10,151 nt of DNA from Planctomycetales bacterium (GCA_027451455.1 DAIDJI010000034.1:1-10151), one strand, 5' to 3'. Positions 1 through 5,206 are shown, numbered from the stretch's first letter. Notes: generated by a model not told the origin, from the sequence alone. Numbers and translations: made by a program.

Positions 1-95
1 ACTACCTGGGCCTGATCCAACTCGCCTGCGGACTGTACTGGTACCGACGGCTGCACCGGATGGGCGCGGTAGACACAGGTCTGAACGCGGCATGA
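1..95 (+). CDS. IS5-family transposase, C-terminal 30 residues (partial)
   Basis: The frame starting at base 3 is open to a TGA at 93-95. It gives a tail containing YLGLIQLACGLYWYRR and ending in DTGLNAA. This is the usual C-terminus of planctomycete IS5-family (DDE_Tnp_1) transposases and matches the tail of copy 2 (4074 upward, minus) apart from two substitutions. The catalytic residues lie upstream, outside the window, so activity cannot be judged. Confidence 0.85.
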   Translation, partial: YLGLIQLACGLYWYRRLHRMGAVDTGLNAA

Positions 96-126
96 TCAAG
101 CGACCGGTTCTCGGATAGTTTCTAAG
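1..126 (+). mobile_element. IS5-family element, 3' end only (copy 1, cut by window edge)
   Basis: This is the right-hand end of the same insertion sequence that is complete at 4044-5033, here in the opposite orientation. Compared with the reverse complement of 4044-4168 it differs by two substitutions (positions 78 and 82) and one extra G near 105-106. It ends at 126 with the terminal repeat TCGGATAGTTTCTAAG (111-126), which is identical to the terminus at 5018-5033. The rest of the element lies left of the window. The two copies have their transposase 3' ends facing each other across about 3.9 kb. Whether copy 1 is complete cannot be seen. Confidence 0.9.
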
Positions 127-236
127 TCGATGGACCACCAAGACCTGGCCGTAAGGCGAGTGTGCGAAGGGCAGAGCAAAGCGGAGCCGGGTATCGCCTG
201 ACCCGTGCTGGCAGCGAACACCCATGAATCCGTAAC

Positions 237-458
237 TCAGGGCCGGCGCATCCTCTTGGAGATCGACCTGCATATGATCGTGTTGCATACAGACCCCATC
301 ATGAATCCGCCGATCGCCCCGCCGATTGCCCCTAAGATCAGCCATCCGATCGCCACTAAGCTGTTCGGGTGCTCACGGAACACATAACTAACGATCCCTG
401 GTCCCGTAAGCAGTCCCAAAAAGCCACCTAGGTCCGGCATCCATTGTGCACCCTCCAT
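237..458 (-). CDS. small two-helix glycine-rich membrane protein, unknown function
   Basis: I do not recognise this 73-residue protein, but it looks like a real membrane polypeptide. The start chosen is the ATG at 458, with a GGAG motif 9 bases upstream. A longer version starting at 566 only adds an Arg-rich stretch typical of out-of-frame GC-rich DNA. Residues 10-27 form a weakly hydrophobic segment and residues 34-57 a stronger one, containing a glycine-zipper-like pattern (GAIGGAIGG). The tail is basic (SKRMRRP), so it is probably cytoplasmic under the positive-inside rule. A short hydrophilic loop (REHPNS) separates the helices. It sits alone between IS copy 1 and a Tn3 end, with no partner gene. 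It could be a surviving fragment of a larger membrane protein. Confidence 0.5.
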   Translation of the reverse strand: MEGAQWMPDLGGFLGLLTGPGIVSYVFREHPNSLVAIGWLILGAIGGAIGGFMMGSVCNTIICRSISKRMRRP

Positions 459-845
459 CGCGCTGAACTCCGCTTCGGTAGGAGATCGCGAGGCGGAACT
501 CCGGTCTTCACGGCCCCGGCGATCGGCCGCGCCCGCCCTCCTTCTACGGTGTCGGCGATCGGCCATGCCAGCCCTCCTTCATGGGTTCGTCCACACTCTC
601 CGCCCCTTAAGTCCTGCGCCCAAGGCGCAACACTTTCCTTGTTTTTCAAGAGTCGCTGCCGATCCCGAAGATACGCCGTTGAGCCCCTTCCTTCCACTTT
701 CCCGAAATGGGACGATTTCGGCACTCCTCTCCAGGATGACGAAATCCCGCTGAAAAGGTCCCGAACGCCATCCCATTACCCGTCCCGGAATCAGGATCCC
801 TGGTCATCGCCCAACCGTCGAGTTCCGGGACTGGCGAGCCTTAGC
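459..845. other. gene-poor stretch upstream of the small membrane protein
   Basis: I find no convincing gene here. Several short open frames exist on both strands, but they overlap and have low-complexity Arg/Pro-rich translations without family resemblance. The stretch holds a two-copy direct repeat (517-580). It also has a short hairpin at 615-629 (TGCGCC/GGCGCA, 3-base loop), followed on the plus strand after about 10 bases by a T-rich run. A second hairpin lies at 702-721 (CCGAAAT/ATTTCGG, 6-base loop). It probably includes the leader of the gene at 237-458, but no promoter stands out. Confidence 0.4.
517..580. repeat. two-copy direct repeat, 28 bp unit, 36 bp period
   Basis: Units at 517-544 and 553-580 both begin CGGCGATCGGCC and end GCCCTCCTTC, with three mismatches in 28 bases. 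The 36-base period equals 12 codons, so in two frames the translation shows a 12-residue repeat (for example EGGxAxPIAxxV on the minus strand). Two copies are too few to establish coding. It may be a local tandem duplication. Confidence 0.6.
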
Positions 846-882
846 GGGGGTCCCACACTCATCGGAAGTAACGTACGCTAAG
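846..882. repeat. Tn3-family terminal inverted repeat
   Basis: The 37-base sequence has the Tn3/Tn21 IR layout: an outer GGGGG run, a central CGGAAGTAA block and an inner end TACGCTAAG (compare the ...CACGCTAAG inner end of Tn21-type repeats). The tnpA stop codon (878-880 on the minus strand) falls inside the inner end, as is common in this family. The flanking pentamer on the outer side is TTAGC (841-845). Its partner duplication cannot be located because the other end is missing. Confidence 0.75.
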
Positions 883-1260
883 CCGCGCCAGCGGTCAGGT
901 CGCCGTGATCATCGGGTTGATGCAGCGGCCGCAACTCACCCTCCGCGATGCCTTCGGCCAGAGCGAATGAGTAGCGCCCCAGGACGTTGATGTGCTCGTG
1001 GCCTAGGGGTGACAGACGCGCCATATCCTCGGGCTTGACTTCTGCACCCGCCCACCGCAGATGGGCCAAGGCCGCATCGATGTAGGGCGTGTTCCACAGC
1101 ACCAGCACGTTGACCACCAGGCCCAACGCCCCCAGCTGATCCTCCTGGCCCTCGCGGTAGCGTTGCCGGACCTCGCCCCGCGGTATGATCCTCCACTCGT
1201 CCGGTTGATGGTCGTGGACGGGTCGTCGCTCATCGAGGTGGCGAAGGTCCTGCGCCGGGC
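878..1260 (-). pseudogene. tnpA: Tn3-family transposase TnpA, C-terminal fragment
   Basis: The frame ending at 878 encodes the very conserved C-terminal part of Tn3 transposases. Recognisable blocks in order are GEVRQRYREGQEDQ (with the Glu expected to be the third residue of the DDE triad), LGLVVNVLVLWNTPYI, and LSPLGHEHINVLGRYSF. Upstream of about 1175, conserved pieces (LRHLDE, then DDPSTTINR) lie in different frames. They are also shorter than expected, so small deletions have disrupted the gene. The two catalytic Asp residues and the long N-terminal half, which make up most of the roughly 950-1000-residue protein, are absent. The stop codon lies within the terminal repeat at 846-882. The fragment cannot be functional as a transposase. 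Confidence 0.85.
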
Positions 1261-1335
1261 GCCCGGGAATGCAATGAGAATTCGATCCCGGATCGCAGAG
1301 CATCTTCAATCCTGGCGGGCCTCCCGAACGAGATG

Positions 1336-1422
1336 ATGGCGACGATTCCTTCGGCATCGCGGAATCGAGCTGTTGCCCGTGGGAAGGAATGGCGACGATT
1401 CCTTCCGCGCCGCGGAATCGAG
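1336..1422. repeat. two 34-bp repeats with internal palindromes (REP/MITE-like)
   Basis: Copies at 1336-1369 and 1389-1422 share ATGGCGACGATTCCTTC at the start and GCGGAATCGAG at the end, with three mismatches in 34 bases. Each copy can fold through CGATTCC pairing with GGAATCG (7 bp). The second copy has a competing and stronger stem: GGAAGGAAT (1382-1390) with ATTCCTTCC (1398-1406), a 9-bp stem with a 7-base loop. The stems share bases and exclude each other. This looks like an interspersed palindromic repeat family rather than coding sequence. Confidence 0.65.
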
Positions 1423-1430
1423 TGGCCACT

Positions 1431-1456
1431 TCGAGCGATACGACCGAATCGCTCGA
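1431..1456. terminator. 9-bp hairpin, possible 3' structure of the amidohydrolase transcript
   Basis: TCGAGCGAT (1431-1439) pairs perfectly with ATCGCTCGA (1448-1456) across an 8-base loop. It lies about 137 bases past the amidohydrolase stop codon on the minus strand. No T-run follows on either strand, so it is not a classical intrinsic terminator. It may belong to the neighbouring palindromic repeats. Confidence 0.3.
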
Positions 1457-1592
1457 CGCCTGGTGTTCTTCCTCGGATCACGCCGGATTCAGGCCCCGGT
1501 CGCCGAGGCCCAACATCGCGGCGCCCGACGCAGACGACCGCGAGAACCGCCGCCGGTCCGTTCGCATGCGCATGGCCGCCCCTTCCGCAGGA

Positions 1593-3251
1593 TCACTCCC
1601 GCTCCGGGAACACTCGTTTGCCGTCCAGGTAGGTGGCCAGGGCGCGGGCCTGCCGGATCTCGTCCTCCGGACAGGTCAGCAGGTCCCGATCGATGACGAC
1701 GAAGTCCGCCTGCTTACCCTCCTCGAGCGACCCGATCCGGTCCTCCAGGAACAGCAGGTAGGCGTTGTTGATGGTGTAGAACCGGATCGCCTGCTCGCGG
1801 GTCAGGGCCTCCTCGGGATGGAGCTGCCCCTCGTATCCCTTCGCTCGACGAGTGATCGCGACCCACATCCCGAGGAAAGGGTTGTACGGGTTGATCGACC
1901 GGAGCGAGCCGATCTTCTGCATGTGGTCGGAGCCGCCCCCGGCGATCACTCCGGCCGCAAACAGGCTGCGCAGCGGCTGGAAATACCGCAACCGGTCGTT
2001 GCCAAACTGGGCGGCGAGAGTCCGTGTGTCGAGGTAGAGCCACGCCGGCTGGATGTCGACCACGGCTCCCAGCCGGGCCGCCTTCGCGATCGACTCGCGA
2101 CTCATGAAGTTCGAGTGGGTGACGCACGGCCGGGTCGGGGCGACCGGGATGGTCCTGTTCACCTCCTCGTAGGCGTCGAGCAGAGCGTGCACAGCGCCGT
2201 CGCCGACACTATGAGCGGTGAACTGCAAGCCCGACTCGACGGCGGCCCGGACCATCGGCACCAGCCGTTCCCGCGGGATGAACAGCACGCCGCGATAGCT
2301 CGGGTCGTCGATCGCGTAGATCCGGCTGATCCCCCAGGGCTCGCGCATGTAGGCACTGCCGGTCAGCATGCCGCCGTCGAGGAAGGCCTTGATCCCAACG
2401 ATCCGGAGCCGCGGCCCGCCCTTGTGGAGCGGGTGCTCGGCCGTCTGCCGGATCTCGGCGAGGATCTGATCGAGCGGGCCCAGGTTCTCGATGTGCCGAG
2501 AGATTCCGAGGCGGACCGTCAGGGTGCCAGCCTCGTGCAGCCGACGGTATCGGTCGATGGCCTCGTCGCTGGCGCTCCGGTCGATCACCGCAGTGATCCC
2601 AACCGAGTTGTAGTCCCGAAACAGGTCGAGCAGACGGCGGTCCTGGTCCTGCTCGGTGGGGCTGCGCTCTGGTGATGACACCTTCACGTACCGCGTGAGG
2701 TTGCGGAGGATGCCGGTCGGCTCGCCGGTTCGGGAGTCCTTCTCGACCTTACCCGGCCCCTCGTGCCGGAAATTCCGGTCGATGCCGCTGAGCTTCAGAG
2801 CCATCGAGTTGAGCGAGGCGTCGGGGCCGGTCGAGAAGAGCACAGGATTACGTGGAGCGGCCCGGTCGAGTTCATCCCGGGTCGGGTAACGCTGCTCCTG
2901 GAGCCGCGTGATGAAGACCTGGCGCACGACGACCCACTTCCCCGGGCCCAAGGCGTCGGCCCTCGACCGAACGTAATTCAGCACATCGCGGATCGTCTCC
3001 ATCTCGGGGACGGGGTGGTCGAACTCGGTCAGGCTCGCCCCGGTCGGGTGCGTGTGGGAATCGATCAGGCCCGGCAGGACCATGTTGCCATCGAGGTTGA
3101 CCACGATCGTGCGCGGCCCGCGGGTCTTGAACACCTCCTCGTCGGTCCCAACGCGGATCAGCCGGCCCTCCTTGACGGCCAGGGCCTGGCGGATCGAGAA
3201 GTCGCGGTCGACCGTGACGACCTTGCCGTGGTGCAGGATCAGGCGCCTCAT
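1593..3251 (-). CDS. YtcJ-like metal-dependent amidohydrolase (Amidohydro_3)
   Basis: The frame encodes a 552-residue amidohydrolase of the YtcJ type, a normal length for the catalytic part. The N-terminal beta-sandwich strand (LILHHGKVVTVD, residues 4-15) is followed by the metal motif DSHTHP (His66 and His68). Further likely ligands are Lys288 (IVGIKAF), His347 (TAHSVGDGA), His379 (CVTHSNF) and Asp442 (GGGSDHMQ). The C-terminal strand block is EEGKQADFVVIDRD. All expected ligands are present, so the domain looks active. The substrate is unknown; family members hydrolyse amide or related bonds in varied small molecules. The first in-frame ATG (3251) has no ribosome-binding motif, while a signal peptide sits just upstream in another frame (3252-3330). 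The ancestral start was therefore probably at 3330, and the present gene may be frameshifted. It stands alone among mobile-element remnants. Confidence 0.88.
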   Translation of the reverse strand: MRRLILHHGKVVTVDRDFSIRQALAVKEGRLIRVGTDEEVFKTRGPRTIVVNLDGNMVLPGLIDSHTHPTGASLTEFDHPVPEMETIRDVLNYVRSRADALGPGKWVVVRQVFITRLQEQRYPTRDELDRAAPRNPVLFSTGPDASLNSMALKLSGIDRNFRHEGPGKVEKDSRTGEPTGILRNLTRYVKVSSPERSPTEQDQDRRLLDLFRDYNSVGITAVIDRSASDEAIDRYRRLHEAGTLTVRLGISRHIENLGPLDQILAEIRQTAEHPLHKGGPRLRIVGIKAFLDGGMLTGSAYMREPWGISRIYAIDDPSYRGVLFIPRERLVPMVRAAVESGLQFTAHSVGDGAVHALLDAYEEVNRTIPVAPTRPCVTHSNFMSRESIAKAARLGAVVDIQPAWLYLDTRTLAAQFGNDRLRYFQPLRSLFAAGVIAGGGSDHMQKIGSLRSINPYNPFLGMWVAITRRAKGYEGQLHPEEALTREQAIRFYTINNAYLLFLEDRIGSLEEGKQADFVVIDRDLLTCPEDEIRQARALATYLDGKRVFPERE

Positions 3252-3330
3252 TGACGGCCGCCGCCGAGCTACTAAACCCGAGCGTGATGAGCAGTGGGGC
3301 CAGCCACGAGGGAGTTCGAGGCGTCGTCAT
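3252..3330 (-). other. out-of-frame signal peptide of the amidohydrolase
   Basis: From the ATG at 3330 the sequence reads MTTPRTPSWLAPLLITLGF and continues SSSAAAVNEAPD. This is a short N-region, a hydrophobic core and an Ala-rich Sec cleavage region. The frame then runs into nonsense relative to the downstream domain. Moving by one base near 3236-3252 would join ...AVNEAPD directly to LILHHGK, the usual layout of exported planctomycete amidohydrolases. This suggests a one-base indel (mutation or sequencing error) between export signal and enzyme. No strong ribosome-binding motif precedes 3330, and I see no convincing promoter in 3331-3495. Confidence 0.6.
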
Positions 3331-3495
3331 GGTGGGGGCTCGCTGCGAATGTTCTCACGATCGAAGGGTCAGCTCGCGACATGGTTCGGGGATTCGGGGC
3401 CTCGGTCGCTCAGGGGTGTAGGAGTTTGTCCTGAAAAGGGTCGTCAAACCTTCGACCTACCCGCACCGCCGATCCACGGGTGTCTTGCGGCGTCT

Positions 3496-3636
3496 TCAGC
3501 GACCTGACTCAATCTTGCGGGTGAAGCCATCCAGCCTTGATCGCAATTGCTGGTCATCCGGCCGTAGGCCCAGGATGTTTAACAGGTTCTGACGGGCCTC
3601 CTCATAATGACCAAGCTCGATCTCGATGTCGACCAT
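3496..3636 (-). pseudogene. TPR-like protein, C-terminal fragment
   Basis: The minus frame ending in TGA at 3496-3498 reads MVDIEIELGHYEEARQ, then NLLNILGLRPDDQQLRSRL and a short tail ending KIESGR. The pattern (large-small-G-Y spacing, EEA, ILGLRPDD) fits a tetratricopeptide helix pair at a protein C-terminus. The frame stays open upstream only to a TAG at 3685-3687. Helix-like sequence stops near 3640, where DNA belonging to the ISKra4 element probably begins. The rest of the TPR gene is not present on the other side of the IS block. It lacks its own start signal; the ATG at 3636 is simply the first internal Met. It may once have been a gene disrupted by the ISKra4 insertion. Confidence 0.45.
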
Positions 3637-3734
3637 TTCGACTCGGGGTGCCCCACTTGATTTTGGCAACCCTCTTCTGGTCTGCTAGACGAACCAGGAT
3701 TTGGCCACTCCCCGATCTGCATCCGGAGGCAGGG

Positions 3735-4043
3735 ATGCCCACGCTGACCATCACTTATCAGACCCCCGAAGAACGCCGCGCTTACGAGCGAGCCATCGCG
3801 TTCGTGGCCGAGATGCACCGGATTGGGGCCGACGCCCCGGACGGCGGCGTGATCGATGCCTGTGAGTCCGTGGCGCTCTCTCAGGGACGCGATCTCCTCC
3901 GCGACACCCTGGCCGCGGCCATCCAGGCGCGGGCCGAGGGCCTCGAAAAAAAGTCGACGCCCCCTGCGGCCACTCGACGCGCAGCAAGGGACGGCGGTCG
4001 CGGTCGGTCGTGACCGCCATCGGGAAGGTCTCGCTCAAGAGGA
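3735..4043 (+). pseudogene. ISKra4-family transposase, N-terminal fragment with -1 frameshift site
   Basis: From the ATG at 3735, with GGAGG five bases upstream, the protein begins MPTLTITYQTPEERRAYERA. It continues through FVAEMHRIGADAPDGGVIDA and a LSQGRDLLRDTLAAAIQARAE block. This N-terminal helical region resembles ISKra4-family transposases as I remember them from planctomycetes and cyanobacteria. After GAA AAA AAG (3945-3953) the zero frame loses family resemblance and ends at 4011-4013. The -1 frame continues correctly as VDAPCGHSTRSKGRRSRS and VVTAIGKVSLKR, the start of the zinc-finger/linker region. The gene is cut at 4044 by the IS5-family element before the catalytic domain. A longer in-frame start at 3537 has no family resemblance and is rejected. 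Confidence 0.75.
3947..3953 (+). promoter_or_regulatory. -1 ribosomal frameshift heptamer A_AAA_AAG in the ISKra4 transposase
   Basis: The run of seven A followed by G is phased as GA A_AAA_AAG relative to the ATG at 3735. This matches the canonical bacterial -1 slippery heptamer. Family-like sequence switches from the zero to the -1 frame right after it. This supports programmed frameshifting, although a one-base indel in the homopolymer would look the same. Confidence 0.5.
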
Positions 4044-4073
4044 CTTAGAAACTATCCGAGAACGGTCGCTTGA

Positions 4074-4938
4074 TCATGCCGCGTTCTGACTTGTGTCTAC
4101 CGCGCCCATCCGGTGCAGCCGTCGGTACCAGTACAGTCCGCAGGCGAGTTGGATCAGGCCCAGGTAGTTCACGTCCTTCTTGTCGTACCGCACCAGGATG
4201 CCACGGCACTTCGACAGCCAGCCCAGTGTCCGCTCCACTACCCACCGCCGCGGCTTGCGGCGGCCGGGCGTCGCTCGGGCCGTGGACCGTTACCCGACGG
4301 CCGGATGTGCCCGATGGACCTGCCTTTCTCCACCGCCGCCCGACCGCTCGGGTTGTCGAACCCGGCGTCCAGGCACAGGTGCTGCTCGACCACCTCAGGG
4401 TCGGGCCGCTCGACAACGATCGCCTCGATCGTCGCCTCCAACAACTTGCAGTCCGGCACGTTCGCCCCGGCGATCACCGCCCCCAGCGGCCCGCCGGCGC
4501 CGTCGGTCAGGATGTGCTTCTTGGTGCCTGGTTTCCCGCGGTCGGTGGGGTTCTTGCGCGTCTTTTTCCCCCCCCGAACCGGGCCTTGCCCAGCATCCCG
4601 TCGGCCGCCTGCCACTTCCACTGGACCCCGCCGAGTTCGTCGCACTCGGCGACCAGCACCGCCCAGATCTTCTCGAAGACGCCGCCCTCGGCCCACCGCT
4701 GGAACCAGCCGTGCACGGTGCTCTTGGGGCCGTACTTGGCGGGCAACTGGTCCCATTGGCAGCCACTCCTCATGCGGAAGATGATCCCGTTGAGCGTCTG
4801 CCGGAGGTGGGCCGGGGGGCGGCCGGTACTCTTTCTGGGCCAGAACTCCTTGAGGATCGGCTCGATCCGCCGCCACAGCTCGTCGGGGACCTCCCAGATC
4901 GTGGCCAGCGGCTTGCGCCGAGTCTTTTTGCGTCCCAT
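4074..4938 (-). pseudogene. IS5-family transposase, two-frame gene with an additional frameshift
   Basis: The first frame starts at the ATG at 4938 (MGRKKTRRKP), with GGGAG 8 bases upstream; an ATG at 4983 would add 15 residues. It contains the DUF4096-type N-terminal domain (IWEVPDELWRRIEPIL, then CQWDQLPAKYGP) and the first catalytic Asp (QAADGMLGKARFGG). At the G8A5 run (4563-4575) homology passes to the -1 frame: NPTDRGKPGTKKHILTDG, GAVIAGANVPDCKLLEA, and the second Asp in HLCLDAGFDN. That frame stops at 4238-4240. The third catalytic residue, Glu in RRWVVERTLGWL, and the tail ending DTSQNAA lie in a third frame that ends at 4074. The switch between 4241 and about 4275 has no slippery motif, so a one-base deletion has probably inactivated this copy. 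Confidence 0.82.
4564..4570 (-). promoter_or_regulatory. -1 frameshift heptamer G_GGA_AAA in the IS5-family transposase
   Basis: On the minus strand, eight G are followed by five A. In the phase of the first transposase frame the codons read GGG GGG GGA AAA AGA, containing the X_XXY_YYZ heptamer G_GGA_AAA. The second frame, where homology continues, is exactly -1. Two-frame transposases joined by -1 shifting are established in IS5-family subgroups such as IS427. A homopolymer indel is the alternative. Confidence 0.55.
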
Positions 4939-5033
4939 GGTGGCGGCTCCCGTTGCGAGGGCGGTAGCGGTTCCAATCGCCACAACGTCCTTCCTGCAAC
5001 GGGCATTCCGCCGGTTGTCGGATAGTTTCTAAG

Positions 5034-5106
5034 TGGAGACGAAGGGGATCGAACCCTCAACCTCCTGGTTGCAAACCAGGCGCTCTCCCAATTGAGCTAC
5101 GTCCCC
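5034..5106 (-). tRNA. tRNA-Ala (anticodon TGC)
   Basis: The minus strand folds into a complete 73-base cloverleaf. The acceptor arms are GGGGACG and CGTCTCC with discriminator A. The D arm is GCTC...GAGC, the anticodon stem CCTGG/CCAGG encloses loop TTTGCAA (anticodon TGC), and the T arm is GAGGG TTCGATC CCCTT. The G3:U70 wobble pair, the main alanine identity element, is present. CCA is not encoded. The last tRNA base (5034) touches the outermost base of the IS5 terminus (5033), so the normal 3' flank and any terminator are missing and 3' processing must act on IS sequence. A promoter candidate lies at 5178-5206. Confidence 0.97.
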
Positions 5107-5177
5107 GAAGTTGTTGAGAGCCGGGATGGGGTTGGCTGTTCTGAGCGGGTCCCGGCCTTCGCATGAATCACACCCGC

Positions 5178-5206
5178 ATTCTAACGAATCCCCTGGCCGC
5201 TGAGAA
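5178..5206 (-). promoter_or_regulatory. sigma70-like promoter for tRNA-Ala
   Basis: On the minus strand TTCTCA (5201-5206) and TAGAAT (5178-5183) are separated by 17 bases, matching the consensus at 4 of 6 and 5 of 6 positions. Transcription would start near 5171, about 65 bases before the mature tRNA. The site also lies just after the stop codon of the epimerase gene, so read-through from that operon is an alternative source of tRNA transcript. Confidence 0.4.

Larger units (their letters stand above)
846..1260 (-). mobile_element. Tn3-family transposon remnant (one end only)
   Basis: The remnant consists of one terminal inverted repeat (846-882) and the adjoining 3' part of tnpA. The transposon interior points right. 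Homology fades at about 1260, where repeat-rich DNA unrelated to tnpA begins. I find no second copy of the inverted repeat, and no resolvase gene or res site, anywhere in the window. The element is therefore truncated and cannot move on its own. Confidence 0.75.
1261..1592. other. repeat-rich intergenic stretch downstream of the amidohydrolase
   Basis: There is no credible gene here. The stretch separates the Tn3 fragment from the 3' end of the amidohydrolase (stop at 1593). It is dominated by two copies of a hairpin-forming repeat (1336-1422) and a further hairpin (1431-1456). From 1457 to 1592 I see only GC-rich sequence without a recognisable feature. Confidence 0.5.
3645..4043 (+). mobile_element. 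ISKra4-family insertion sequence, 5' part only
   Basis: The element is recognised by its transposase N-terminus (3735-4043). The left boundary is inferred from the loss of the TPR-like frame at about 3640-3650, beside GGGGTGCCCC, and is uncertain by tens of bases. The right side is cut precisely by the terminus of the IS5-family element at 4044. The missing 3' part does not reappear after that element at 5034, where a tRNA gene starts. The element is truncated and presumably immobile. Confidence 0.6.
4044..5033 (-). mobile_element. IS5-family (IS427-like) insertion sequence, full length, copy 2
   Basis: This 990-bp element has perfect 16-bp terminal inverted repeats, CTTAGAAACTATCCGA (4044-4059) and its complement (5018-5033), with partial pairing continuing inward. 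It encodes one transposase split over frames. Flanks outside the repeats (AGAGGA on the left, TGGAGA on the right) show no target duplication. A TA duplication would only be possible if the outermost bases CT..AG are counted as target. The left neighbour is a truncated ISKra4 gene and the right neighbour a tRNA. The absence of the same gene on both sides points to a deletion or inversion at the element rather than a simple insertion. Confidence 0.88.

Noticed and set aside
428..724. Minus-strand 98-codon frame with a 12-residue repeat
   Set aside because: It overlaps the better-supported membrane protein start and has no family resemblance. The repeat is explained by a two-copy DNA duplication.
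1336..1422. Possible CRISPR-like spacing of the two 34-bp repeats
   Set aside because: There are only two units, separated by 19 bases, each internally palindromic with mismatches, and no cas genes are nearby.
1389..2675. Long plus-strand open frame of 428 codons
   Set aside because: It lies opposite the amidohydrolase. Its Arg/Val/Asp-rich, motif-free translation is the usual antisense shadow of a GC-rich gene, and the minus strand carries all recognisable motifs.
3425..3465. Imperfect inverted repeat GTTTGTCC...CGTCAAAC with TTGACG on the minus strand upstream of the amidohydrolase
   Set aside because: Only about 5-7 bases pair, and no acceptable -10 lies 16-18 bases after TTGACG. It is too weak to call an operator, promoter or IS end.
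3537..3734. Upstream in-frame extension of the ISKra4 transposase
   Set aside because: The family N-terminus begins at MPTLTITY (3735), directly after a strong GGAGG. The extension overlaps the TPR-like fragment on the other strand.
4045..4416. Minus-strand 123-codon frame inside the IS5-family element
   Set aside because: It is neither the frame carrying HLCLDAGFDN nor the one carrying RRWVVERT. It is a third-frame artefact across the transposase.
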